Assembly: GCA_017307285.1 (NCBI GenBank)
Contig: JAFKFI010000128.1
Coordinates: 1-59,141 of the forward strand
From: Alphaproteobacteria bacterium
GTDB taxonomy: Bacteria; Pseudomonadota; Alphaproteobacteria; Acetobacterales; Acetobacteraceae
Direction of reading: 5' to 3'
DNA length: 59,141 bases
How positions within the stretch are numbered: position 1 is the stretch's first letter; each line of letters opens with the position of its first letter. The translations under genes and the position numbers were made by a program. Below, piece after piece: positions 44,801-54,000 of the stretch. Below the pieces are notes generated by a model. The model ran no database searches, was not told the origin of the DNA, and was given only the letters and a program-made list of their open reading frames with translations.

Positions 44801-45036
44801 GGTTCCGCCGGGCGGTGGTCGGTAGCTCCCTGCTGCTCGTGGAGGGTCGGGTGCAGCGGGTGGAGGTGCCGGGCGCGCAGGTGCCAATCGTCCATGTCGT
44901 GGCCGAACGACTGGAGGACCGCAGCATCTTGATGGCCAGCATTGCCGAGGGGGTGATCGGCGAGACATCCCGAACGAGCTCGCCGGGACACCCGCGACAT
45001 ACAAAAGTGTTTCCCCGTTCACGGGACTTCCAATGA
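41830..45036 (+). CDS. dnaE2: Error-prone DNA polymerase III alpha subunit DnaE2
   Basis: A 1068-aa C-family polymerase that performs SOS-dependent lesion bypass with ImuA and ImuB. The N-terminal PHP domain begins [23 protein letters not shown]; the palm carries [17 protein letters not shown] and [26 protein letters not shown] with the catalytic Asp residues; [19 protein letters not shown] and [20 protein letters not shown] follow. The OB fold includes [28 protein letters not shown], and the tail [15 protein letters not shown] is the family end. It follows imuB by 29 bases and looks intact. Confidence 0.95.
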   Translation: [1068 protein letters not shown]

Positions 45037-45123
45037 GCGGATGCAACTTGTGACGTAGCTCACACTTCTGCGAGGCGCTGATGAGGTAGGGATTGATCAA
45101 GAATACATCGGGGGACGAAATCA

Positions 45124-45867
45124 ATGGCCATCTCGCTCGCCCAGTCCGACCTGCGGACCCACTATATCCGGGACCCGTTCGCGATCGAGACCATCGACGT
45201 GGACCAGATCGTTCAGGAACTGGCCGAGGCGAGCCCTAACAGCACACCGAGCGCCTGGGTGGGCCATATGCCCCTCACCGAATACGACCACGTCGTGCTG
45301 GCCAGCGACCGGCGCAGCGGGCGTTGCGTCGGGGTGATGGGGGCACGTGACGGCGTGACCGAGCGGGACGAGGAATTCCTCTTCATCCACACCGGCTTCG
45401 TGGCCGAGCGGGCGCGCGGCAGGGGTCTCATGCGACGCATGATCGCCCTCACCCTGCTGCGGGCCTCCGGCAATGACGCGATGCCGCGCATCATTGCCGC
45501 CCGCACCAGCAGCCGGCTCTTCTACCGTGTGCTGCACGATTTCGGCACGCGCATCCCGGAGGTCGGGGTCTATCCCGATCTCGCGGCGGGCCCGGTGAGC
45601 CTGCCCGCCGCCGGCCTCGCCCAGCGGATTGCCCGTCAGGTCGCCAGAGGCACACGCTTCGAGCCTGGAACCGGCGCGCTCCGTGGCGGGTTGCTGGCGG
45701 CGGGCGGTGCGCCGCTCCCGCCCATGCTGTCGCATGACAAGCGCATCGACGAGCTGTTTGGTCGCACGCTCGCTCCCTCCGACCAGATTCTGGCGATGGT
45801 CGACCTCCGTAGGGCAAGCGAGGAGACCATCGTCGAGGAGGCACGGCGCATCTACCGTCGGAACTGA
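45124..45867 (+). CDS. GNAT-like acyltransferase (hypothetical)
   Basis: A 247-aa soluble protein whose first half is GNAT-like: EFLFIHTGFVAERARGRGLMRRMIALTLLRA has the acetyl-CoA RxxGxG motif, and the preceding RCVGVMGARDGV is a beta-strand pair. The second half is Ala/Pro/Arg-rich (ARRIYRRN end) with no known domain. The acceptor is unknown. ATG 45124 follows GGGGGACG. It ends just before an SDR gene, with a hairpin between. Confidence 0.75.
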   Translation: MAISLAQSDLRTHYIRDPFAIETIDVDQIVQELAEASPNSTPSAWVGHMPLTEYDHVVLASDRRSGRCVGVMGARDGVTERDEEFLFIHTGFVAERARGRGLMRRMIALTLLRASGNDAMPRIIAARTSSRLFYRVLHDFGTRIPEVGVYPDLAAGPVSLPAAGLAQRIARQVARGTRFEPGTGALRGGLLAAGGAPLPPMLSHDKRIDELFGRTLAPSDQILAMVDLRRASEETIVEEARRIYRRN

Positions 45868-45875
45868 CCTGCTAG

Positions 45876-45891
45876 CCGCCCGTTCGGGCGG
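45876..45891 (+). promoter_or_regulatory. Hairpin covering the region before the SDR start
   Basis: CCGCCCG (45876-45882), TT, CGGGCGG (45885-45891) form a perfect 7-bp stem that ends 2 bases before the SDR ATG (45894). The purine-rich GGGCGG that could serve as ribosome-binding site lies in the stem, so it may lower initiation, or end the GNAT transcript. Confidence 0.4.
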
Positions 45892-45893
45892 GT

Positions 45894-46895
45894 ATGAACA
45901 GCATCGTTGTCGTCACCGGCGCCACGGCCGGAGTGGGTCGCGCGACCGCACGGGAATTCGCCCGCAGAGGCTGCCGAGTGGGATTGATCGCGCGAGGGCA
46001 GGAGCAGCTCGACGCCACGGCAGCGGAGCTGCGCGACATGGGCGCCGAGGTGTGTGCGGTCGCCACCGACATGGCCGACGCTGAAGCAGTGGAACGCGCG
46101 GCGGAACGGATAGAGCAGGCGCTCGGCCCTATCGATATCTGGGTGAACAACGCGATGGCCACCGTGTTCGCGCCGGTACGCGAGACATCGTCGGCCGAAT
46201 TCCGGCGCGCCACCGAGGCGACCTATCTCGGCACGGTCAACGGCACGATGGCGGCGCTCAAACGGATGGCGGCGCGGAACCGGGGCACGATCGTCCAGGT
46301 CGGCTCGGCGCTCAGCTATCGGGCGATCCCGCTGCAAGCGGCGTATTGCGGCGCCAAATACGCCATTCGCGGCTTTACCGATAGCTTGCGCTGCGAGCTG
46401 ATCCACGATCGGCTGAAAATCCATCTCACGATGGTGCATCTGCCGGCGGTCAACACGCCGCAATTCGACTGGGCGCGCAATCACATGACCAAGCGCGCAC
46501 AACCGGTGCCGCCGATCTTTCAGCCCGAGGTGCCGGCGCGGGCAATCGTGTTCGCCGCGACCCATCGGCGTCGGGAGATTTGGCTCGGCTGGCCCACGGT
46601 GAAGGCGATCCTGGCCAACAAGATCGCGCCGGGACTGCTTGACCATTACCTGGCGCGCAAGGGCTACGACACCCAGCTCGGACCCGAACCGCACGATCCC
46701 TCCGAGCCCGGCAATCTGTTCGATCCGCTGCCCGGCGATCCGGGCGCGCATGGGCGGTTCGACGCGCTGGCGCGGGATACCAGCTCCGAGATGTTCACGA
46801 GCCGCCACCGCGACGCCCTCGCCGGCGGCGTTCTCATGCTCGGGGCTCTCGCCCTGGTCGCGATGGTTCGCCGGGGTGTCACACGTCGTTGTTGA
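45894..46895 (+). CDS. SDR family oxidoreductase with C-terminal membrane segment
   Basis: A 333-aa short-chain dehydrogenase. TGATAGVGRATAREFARRG is the TGxxxGxG NAD(P) site, NNAMATV follows strand 4, and the catalytic residues are in VQVGSALSYRAIPLQAAYCGAKYAIRGFTDSLRCE (Ser, Tyr, Lys). A C-terminal helix (LAGGVLMLGALALVAMVRRG, about 305-325) would anchor it to the membrane, unlike most soluble SDRs. Substrate unknown. It ends 55 bases before the histidine kinase start. Confidence 0.92.
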   Translation: MNSIVVVTGATAGVGRATAREFARRGCRVGLIARGQEQLDATAAELRDMGAEVCAVATDMADAEAVERAAERIEQALGPIDIWVNNAMATVFAPVRETSSAEFRRATEATYLGTVNGTMAALKRMAARNRGTIVQVGSALSYRAIPLQAAYCGAKYAIRGFTDSLRCELIHDRLKIHLTMVHLPAVNTPQFDWARNHMTKRAQPVPPIFQPEVPARAIVFAATHRRREIWLGWPTVKAILANKIAPGLLDHYLARKGYDTQLGPEPHDPSEPGNLFDPLPGDPGAHGRFDALARDTSSEMFTSRHRDALAGGVLMLGALALVAMVRRGVTRRC

Positions 46896-46950
46896 GCTTC
46901 GCCGCGTAGCAGCGCAGGATCGCCGCTCGTCAGCCCCACGGAGCTGCGGC

Positions 46951-47985
46951 GTGGTCGACACGGTCCTGCGGTGGCTTTTGAGGCGAAATGCGCGGCGAGG
47001 CATCCCGGTCGCGTTTGCATCCGTGGCGCTGGCCGCGGCGATCCGCTTCGCATTGCACGGCTTCGCCTTGGGCGCGGCGTTTACCCCGTTCCATCCCGCC
47101 GTCATCATCACTGCGTTTGTCGGCGGTTGGCCCTCGGCGTGCCTTGCTGTGGCGCTCTCGATAGCAATGGCAGTCTTCTTCTGGGTCCCGCCGAGTTTCA
47201 GCTTTCAACTCGGATATGGCGGCGTCGTCCTGGTCGTCATGTTCTCGGTGGGCGCCGCGATCGAGATCGCGCTGGTCGAGATGGCCGGAATCGCCGCGCA
47301 GCGGCTGCGGGCGCGCCAACACGAGATGGAGCGGCTGCTGGAGCGCAACGACGCCCTGCTCGAGGAACGCGCGGTGATGTTCCGCGAGCTGCGCCATCGC
47401 GTCGCCAACATGATGCAATTCGTCGCCAGCATGATGATGCTGCAGGCTCGCCGCCTGCGAGCCGATCAGGAGGGCAAGCTGGCCCTACAGGAGGGCGCGC
47501 GGCGATTGGTGATGATGGCGCAGATCCATCGTCGCCTACACGATCCAGACGCCGTGAGACGCGGATTCGAGCCGATGGCCCATGATGTATTGGGCGGATT
47601 GCTACAAGCGGCCGGCTGCGGGCGCGTCCGCCTTGACATCGAAGCCGATGAGCGCGAGTTGCCGCTCGACACCATTTCGGTGCTGGTGATGATCGCGGCG
47701 GAGGCGACGACCAACGCGATCAAGCACGTGTTCGCCAGCGGCGCGGGCAGCACGCTCACCGTGCGGCTCGCTTCGCAGGAGGGCGACCTCCTGGAGCTGG
47801 TGGTCCGCGACGACGGGCCGGATCAGCCGATCGAGGCCGAGGCGGAAAAGGAGCCCAGCCTCGGCCAGAGCATCATGCAATCCCTCGCCCGCCAGATCGG
47901 CGGCCGAATGTGGACCGAGCGGAATGGTGGTACCACAATCAAGGTAGTTTTCCCGGAATCCGAGCACGAGTTTCCGGAGGTTTAA
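46951..47985 (+). CDS. Sensor histidine kinase with DUF4118-like membrane domain (HisKA_2)
   Basis: A 344-aa kinase. The N-terminal half has a cluster of membrane helices (about 15-115, VAFASVALAAAIRFALHGFAL and FHPAVIITAFVGGWPSACLAVALSIAMAVFFW), like the DUF4118 module of KdpD-type proteins. A coiled coil and ELRHRVANMMQFVASMMMLQAR (HisKA_2, phosphoacceptor His) follow, then HATPase motifs MIAAEATTNAIKHVF (N box), VVRDDGPDQP (G1) and GGTTIKVVF. No response regulator is adjacent. GTG 46951 has GGAG (46940-46943) upstream. Its TAA overlaps the minus-strand gene's stop in a TTAA. Confidence 0.88.
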   Translation: MVDTVLRWLLRRNARRGIPVAFASVALAAAIRFALHGFALGAAFTPFHPAVIITAFVGGWPSACLAVALSIAMAVFFWVPPSFSFQLGYGGVVLVVMFSVGAAIEIALVEMAGIAAQRLRARQHEMERLLERNDALLEERAVMFRELRHRVANMMQFVASMMMLQARRLRADQEGKLALQEGARRLVMMAQIHRRLHDPDAVRRGFEPMAHDVLGGLLQAAGCGRVRLDIEADERELPLDTISVLVMIAAEATTNAIKHVFASGAGSTLTVRLASQEGDLLELVVRDDGPDQPIEAEAEKEPSLGQSIMQSLARQIGGRMWTERNGGTTIKVVFPESEHEFPEV

Positions 47986-48899
47986 TCCTCCATCGTGTTG
48001 CCGTCCTCGTCGCGACCGCGCATGTAGGCGTCGATGTCGCGACGCAGGCTGGGCTTGTTGCCCGCCAGCTCGAACACGCCCCAGATGTTGCGCTTGAGAT
48101 CGGTGAATGGATCGAAGCGGTGGCGGACGAGCACCTGCCAACGATCCACGTAGCGGCGGCGCGTTTTCGCGCCGTGCCAGGTGTGCTCGATCGTGCCAGG
48201 AATACAGCCGATGTTGCCCGCAATATGCGCCGTAGCGCGCGCTTGCCATTGGGCGATCGGGCGCACGTAGCCGGGCTCTATGCCGCCGGGCAGGCTCTGC
48301 TCCATCTTGCCGGCGAGCGCCAGCGCCATGTGATGGTCGGCCGCGCCGAGGGCGGCGGTCTCGATCAGTCCGCCGAGATGCTCAAGGGCTGCGCGCGTTG
48401 CCGCCCAAGCGTAGCCGGGATGGGCGAAGCGATAGGGTCCCGGACCGACCGGCTGCTGGTCCATCCACTGCTTGCAGAAGCTGCGATGCGCCTGCAGGTG
48501 CTCGTCGCGTGGCCCGAGATCGTAGCAGTCGGTCCAGGGCTGCACGATGTCGTATTGCTGCAGCGCGTGCACCGTCTCGGCCGCCCAGTTTTCCCGGCGG
48601 AAGGTGATGTCGGCGTCGATCCAGGCGACGTATTTCCAGTCCTGCGGCAGCCGGGAGATACCGATGTTGAGCAGGTTCTCCTTGGTCCAGACCAGCGAGC
48701 GGGCACGCACCGGCACGTGGTTGATGCGGGGATTGCCGGCGAGCTCGAAGGGACGGTCGCCGTAGGCGCACTCGACCGTAGTGAGATGCACGCCCGATGC
48801 AAGCATGTGGCGCTCGAACTCGCGATAAAGCCTGATGCGGCTTTCCCAGCGGATCGGGTTGGCAATCGCGGTGACGACGTGCAGCAAATCGGCGCGCAT
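47982..48899 (-). CDS. Glycosyltransferase-like protein at the end of the phage tail block
   Basis: A 305-aa protein with a GT-A-like core: YVAWIDADITFRRENWAAETV contains the DxD nucleotide-sugar motif (WIDADI), preceded by HLTTVECAYGDRPFELAG and SLVWTKENLLNIGI, followed by DIVQPWTDCYDLGPRDE. Such proteins occur at phage and gene-transfer loci, where they may glycosylate tail or host surface structures; that role is inference. The start at 48897-48899 (MRADLLHVVTAI) follows AAAGG. Its stop shares bases with the stop of the convergent histidine kinase, so it marks the left edge of the phage-like block. Confidence 0.72.
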   Translation of the reverse strand: MRADLLHVVTAIANPIRWESRIRLYREFERHMLASGVHLTTVECAYGDRPFELAGNPRINHVPVRARSLVWTKENLLNIGISRLPQDWKYVAWIDADITFRRENWAAETVHALQQYDIVQPWTDCYDLGPRDEHLQAHRSFCKQWMDQQPVGPGPYRFAHPGYAWAATRAALEHLGGLIETAALGAADHHMALALAGKMEQSLPGGIEPGYVRPIAQWQARATAHIAGNIGCIPGTIEHTWHGAKTRRRYVDRWQVLVRHRFDPFTDLKRNIWGVFELAGNKPSLRRDIDAYMRGRDEDGNTMED

Positions 48900-48958
48900 G
48901 GAGAGCCTTTCAGGAACCGGCGGTAGTGATGGGTGGACCGTGGAACAGCGGAGCTGGA

Positions 48959-49213
48959 CTAACGACGCGCGTCGGTCCAGCGGCCGGCGTCGACCAAGGA
49001 TGAACAAGTCCAGGTCACGACGGCGATGCGGGCGTGCGGGCCGAGATCACCGATTGCGAGGACCGCAGCGGTGCAGCGCTCCAGCAAGCGCAATTCAGTA
49101 CTCCGTTGAGCGTCGGGATCGGGGGCTCTGTGGAGCAGCAAGGGCAGCCCGATGGCGACCACGAATGCGACCGCGGTGAGCCGCAGATGCAGCTTGTCGC
49201 GGTGCCGGTTCAT
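48959..49213 (-). CDS. Small hypothetical membrane protein next to the holin-like gene
   Basis: An 84-aa protein with one N-terminal membrane segment (about 10-27, LRLTAVAFVVAIGLPLLLH) and a soluble C-terminus (APDPDAQRSTELRLLERCTAAVLAIGDL). Size, topology and position after an XhlA-like gene would fit an Rz-type spanin or other lysis protein, but there is no sequence proof. ATG overlaps the upstream gene by 4 bases (ATGA). Confidence 0.6.
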   Translation of the reverse strand: MNRHRDKLHLRLTAVAFVVAIGLPLLLHRAPDPDAQRSTELRLLERCTAAVLAIGDLGPHARIAVVTWTCSSLVDAGRWTDARR

Positions 49214-49551
49214 CGATGCGGCGCCCCGGTGAGATTGCTCCACCCGTACGCAAGGAGCGCCAGAAGTGCTGCCGTGAGCAGGGTTTTCCAGAATGCCCAG
49301 TCTTCACGGCTGACGAACTTCTTCGTCGTCTCCTCGAGGCTGGCGCGGAACATCTCTGCCTGTGCCGTCATACCCGCCGTGAATCGGTCGGACATCGCGC
49401 GGAAACTCGCGTCGAGCTCGGCGTCGCGGTTGGCGAGCTTATCGACCGCCAAGACGACTTGGCGCATCTGCTCCTCCAGCCGGGCGAGGCGGTCCACCAC
49501 CTCGTCGGCAACCGCGACGAGTCCGGCGTTGGGCGACACGTTGGGCCGCAT
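49210..49551 (-). CDS. XhlA/holin-like coiled-coil membrane protein
   Basis: A 113-aa protein: a helix-rich soluble part (VVDRLARLEEQMRQVVLAVDKLANRDAELDASFRAMSDRF) followed by a C-terminal membrane span (about 90-108, FWKTLLTAALLALLAYGWSNL). This layout is that of phage XhlA-type accessory lysis proteins. It is likely not the only lysis component. The start at 49549-49551 (MRPNVSPNAG) precedes the coiled coil; a longer version from 49647 lacks family features. Confidence 0.65.
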   Translation of the reverse strand: MRPNVSPNAGLVAVADEVVDRLARLEEQMRQVVLAVDKLANRDAELDASFRAMSDRFTAGMTAQAEMFRASLEETTKKFVSREDWAFWKTLLTAALLALLAYGWSNLTGAPHR

Positions 49552-49571
49552 TTTCGATCCTTTAGAGAACG

Positions 49572-51080
49572 TCACAGCGCGAACCCCACAGCGCCGGGCG
49601 CGGCCAACATGGGCAGGCCGGGGCCGACCAACGCCGGCCGATGCCAAACGGCGGGCGAGACGGTGAGAGGGGATGCCGCCAGGCTCAGCTGACGGCCCGT
49701 CGAGAGACCGTCCGCGTCAGTATCGAAATCATAGATGCCGGCAGCAATCGCGGCGCTGCTGTCCCACGGCAGACGGTACCAGACGTCGAGCGCCTGATTA
49801 TCCGACGGGGCGGCCGAAAGCGTGATCGCGACCGATCCCGGTTGGGACAAATCCACTCCGGCGACCGGCAATGCGCCGCTGGTCTGCCCGGCGGGGAACA
49901 CCTGAAACTGCGTCGCGGCGCTGCCGCCCGACGCGCTAAGCGATACGGCTGGAAAAACCGACACCACGATCCGCGCGGAGCCGGGCGCGCGCGTAGCGCC
50001 TATAAGACGTGGCCCCCCATCGCCCGCCGCGTTGCCGCCGACCGTTGCCATGAAAGCACGGTAGAAATGGTCGGCGAAACCAATGTTCCCGCGCTGGCTG
50101 GGGTGGATGCCATCCGCGGACACCGTCACATCCAGCCCAGCGACATAGCTCGCGAGCGGATCGAGACCCACATATTGCAGGTGTGCCGCACGAATGATGG
50201 CAACTGCGCTCGCGTCGAACTTCGCTGCGGCAGCTGCGCCGATCGACGGGATAGAACAGAGAATGCGCCGGAATGGCCCGGAATAGGCCGCCGCCAAGCT
50301 CCCGATGACCTGCTGGAGCGCGGTCAGATACACCGCGCCATTCGCCCCGGCCTTGGCGTCTTGATGTCCCTGGCACCAGATAAACGCGGCGAACTTGCCG
50401 CCCGCCGCCGTCAGGATCGCTCGCAACGCGGTGTCGTTCGGCTGCCCCGGTTGCCACGTCGCGATCGTCGTGCCGTTGACGGCATAACCCACCAGTGCGG
50501 CGTTTACCCCGGTCGCAGCGACCACACGACGCAAGAACTCGGCAGCGAAGCTCGAACGATAGGCGCCGCCATCGGCCGGGGTCGCCCAGGCTGGCAGCGT
50601 TGTGTTGCCGTTCCAGGCAGCGAAGGCCGCGCTGTAGGAACTTGGCACCACGCCGAGGCTGGCCAGCGTGGCGGGGTCGCCCGAGGCATCGGTGCTCCAG
50701 AAATCCGTCGCGAGCGATTGCCCCGCGGCGGCGATCACCTCGCCCACACCGATCTGGTTGGACGTACTGACCACGCTCGCCGGATCGCCATTGGCGCGCA
50801 GATCCAGCAAATACCAGGCCGCGTTCGCGGGCAGGGTCAGCGGGACTGTCTGGGTACCAGCCGCGAGGTTCGACCCGGCGCTGAACCAGGGGACCAGCAC
50901 CGTTCCGGGATTGCTCGCGTCACGCAGCTGCGCTTCAAGCAGTGTGACCGGAGCGGTGGGCGAGAGGGTGAGCGCAACCGCGCCCGCCCCCTTGCCGAAA
51001 GTGCCGCCGGTGCGCGTATCGCGTTGGTAGATGCGATACGCAGCCGGCTGGGTCAGAGTGAGGCTGCCGCTGTAGGACAC
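49572..51080 (-). CDS. Tail-associated SGNH/sialate O-acetylesterase-like protein
   Basis: A 502-aa protein with an N-terminal beta-rich part (about 1-115), an SGNH/SASA hydrolase domain (about 115-350) and a C-terminal beta domain. The hydrolase shows GVGEVIAAAGQSLA (block I Ser), FIWCQGHQDAKAG (block with Gln/Gly) and VSADGIHPSQRGNIGF (Asp-x-x-His). Such domains in phage tails remove acetyl groups from host surface polysaccharide; substrate here unknown. GTG start; it begins 3 bases after the collagen-like gene's stop. Confidence 0.82.
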   Translation of the reverse strand: MSYSGSLTLTQPAAYRIYQRDTRTGGTFGKGAGAVALTLSPTAPVTLLEAQLRDASNPGTVLVPWFSAGSNLAAGTQTVPLTLPANAAWYLLDLRANGDPASVVSTSNQIGVGEVIAAAGQSLATDFWSTDASGDPATLASLGVVPSSYSAAFAAWNGNTTLPAWATPADGGAYRSSFAAEFLRRVVAATGVNAALVGYAVNGTTIATWQPGQPNDTALRAILTAAGGKFAAFIWCQGHQDAKAGANGAVYLTALQQVIGSLAAAYSGPFRRILCSIPSIGAAAAAKFDASAVAIIRAAHLQYVGLDPLASYVAGLDVTVSADGIHPSQRGNIGFADHFYRAFMATVGGNAAGDGGPRLIGATRAPGSARIVVSVFPAVSLSASGGSAATQFQVFPAGQTSGALPVAGVDLSQPGSVAITLSAAPSDNQALDVWYRLPWDSSAAIAAGIYDFDTDADGLSTGRQLSLAASPLTVSPAVWHRPALVGPGLPMLAAPGAVGFAL

Positions 51081-51083
51081 CGA

Positions 51084-54000
51084 TCAGCTTCCCCACTTTG
51101 TTGTCGCGTAGCTGGCGAGATTGGCGAGCTTCGTCGCGTCGCTCAGGAACGTGTTCCAAAGGTTCACTTCGAAGATGAGGCCGTCGAAATAGAACGGCGT
51201 GCTGCCGAACGGCTGTTTGCCGAGCAGGAAGCTATCCCACGCCGCCAGACCGCCGCCGCTATAGGGACCAGTGGTCGTGGCCACGATGTCGGTGCGGCCG
51301 TTGACGCTGAGATGCACCTGGTTGCCGGTCGGATCGAAACGAGCGATGACCTTGAGCAGCGTGTTCTTGGCCGCCGCGCCGTAGAACGTCTCGTTCGCAC
51401 CGGCGGAGGTCGCGGAGTTGCGGCCCGCTTGGATCTTCGGGGAGCCGGTCGTGGAGATACTGACGTTGAAGACGTTGCTCGTTCCCGTCGTAGCGCTGTT
51501 CGATAGGCTGGCGGCCAGATAGGGCGTGCCGCTGTTCGCGTCGCTGGTAATCTTGAACACCAGCAACGCGGTCAAAGGCCCGCTCTGCAACCCGCCGACC
51601 CATCCGCTCGATACCTGCTGGAGGAATTGCGAGGCGGACTTGGCGAAGGTCAGACCATTGCGGCCGTTCGCTGCCGCGATCGCCAAGGTCGGTGCGTTGC
51701 CCGTCTGGCTGAGATCGAAGCCGTTGCCCGAAGTGTCGCGCAGGCCCCTCACGGTGCCGCCGGCCGTCGACTGCAGAGTGGTAAACGCGGCGTCGGCGTA
51801 GAGCGATTGCGCGTTGCTGGCGTCGAACATCACCACGGGATTGGGAACCCCGACCGACAGCAGCGAGCTGTCGGCCGCCGGGCCGGTGGAGGTGATGGTA
51901 ACAGCCTGCGAGGCGAGCTGTGTGCCAGTGCCGGCTGTCGATGTGTCGTAGATCGCCAGCAGATAACCGCCCGAGCCCGGCGCGGTGATCGTCGCAGTAC
52001 CGCCGCTCGCAGCGAACCGCGTGCTTACCTCTGTCGTACCCTGCATCCACACCAGGTAGACAGTCGCAATGCCGGTCAGGGCAAAGGTCACGGTGATCGC
52101 CGACCCGGCAGAGCCCGACGGGCTGTTGGTGATGGCCGCGGTGTATACGCTGAACGTACCGGTGCTGCTGCCCGAGATGCTCGTCGTATGGTCGCGCACC
52201 ATCAGCGTGTAGGCCGTCCCGGCGGCGACGCTGCCCGCCGGGATCGTGAAGGAGAACGCGCCGCCCGCGATGCTCGGCGTACTCGCCGCGCGCCACGTCG
52301 TCCCGCCGTCGGTGCTCCAATCAAGGGCGGTCGGCGTGCCGTTGCTGTATGTGCCGCTGACGGAGATCGCATTGGCCAGTGGCGTGTTCGCCGGCGTGGC
52401 GACCCCGATCGTCTGCGCGGCGATGACTACGTTGGTCTTGACGTCGAGCAGCGTGGTTCCGGCGGCGCTGTCATAGAGCCGCAGGGAGTAGGTTCCCGCC
52501 GCCGGCGCGGTGATCGCGGCGGAACTGCCGGAGACCGCAGTGCGACCGCCCACGTCGCCCGATCCGTTCCACCAGGCGATGTAGGCGGTCGCGATGCCGG
52601 CCAGGGTGAACGGCACGCTTGCCGTCTGGTTCGCGACGAAGGCTGGCAGCGTGCCAAGCGAGCCGCTCTCGACGTTGAAGGTCGCCGTTGTTGCGCCGAC
52701 CACAGCCGGAATGGCGGTGTCGCGCACCCGCAGCGTGTACGGGCCGCCCGCGGCGACCGCTCCGGCGGGGATGGTGAACGAGAAATTGCCCACGCCGATG
52801 GTCGGAGAGGCAGCAGCGGTATAGGTGGTACCGTCGACACTCCAGGCGAGCCCGGCAGGCGTGCCGTTGGTGTAGCTGCCGGACACGGCGATCGCGGTTC
52901 CTGCCACGACGGTGGCAACCGCATTGACCGTGATCGTCTCCGACGGCGGTGCCGCGACCGGAACGCTGGCAATGACGGCGAGCTTATTGCCCGTGCCGGT
53001 GATTGCGGAATCCCAGAGCGCGAGCGCATAGCTCCCGGCAGTCGATGGCGCTGTGATGGCGCCGGACGTGCCAGTAACCGCCACGCGGGCGCCGATCTCG
53101 GTCGCCCCGTTCATCCAGACGAGATAACCGGTGGTCAGGCCGGCCATAGTAAAGCTGACGGTCGTGGACTGGCCGCCGGTGACGCCGGTGGGGGTGACGA
53201 GGGTCGCGGACTCGACATTGAAGCTGTTCGACTGGCGCGGCGCGTTGGCGCCATCAGAGACGAGGATCGTCTGGCCAATCTGTGCCGCCATGCCGGGATG
53301 CAGGAACGAGAAGGCTGTCGCCGACACCGTTGCGCCAGCGGGCAGCGCGTTCCAGGTGCTGCCGCCGTTATCGGAGTATTGCAGCGTGGGCGCGGCGCCG
53401 TAGTTCAACAGCGAGCCGGAAACACCGAAGCTCGCATTGGCCGGAACATTGGCGATCGCGCCGATGGCGATGGTCGGCACCGAGCCGCTGCTCGGGGTCT
53501 GCGCATAGACACCCTGAGCGTTGTTCGAGTTACGGATGGCAAGCACCGTCGCCGACTGGCCGGGCGACAAGCTGGTCAGACCTGTGCAAGTGATGCCAGC
53601 TCCGAACGTGACGGTACCCGCAGCGGAGGTGTTCATCACCACGCACTCGAACCCATCGCCGCAATCGGCGAACTGCACGACGGATACAGTGCCCCCGTTC
53701 GGCAGCGTGACGATCGCGCGGTTGTGGCGCGACAAGGTCAGCGCCACGGAAGCGGCCTCTTCGACCCGACGGCGCGTATAGCTCGGGAGCTTCGCGTTGA
53801 TGTAGTCGGCCACTTTCTGCAGCGTGCCAACCACCATTGTCGTGCTGCCTTGGCCGAGCCAGAAGCTGTCCCCGTCGCTCATGGCCGCGGCCACGGGATT
53901 GCCGGAATCCGTGATCAGTCGGCCGTTGAGAAAATTCGCGTAACTGATCGCGCGATCCGTCCCGCTCTGGCTGATGCCCACAAGATCGGACGCAGCGATG

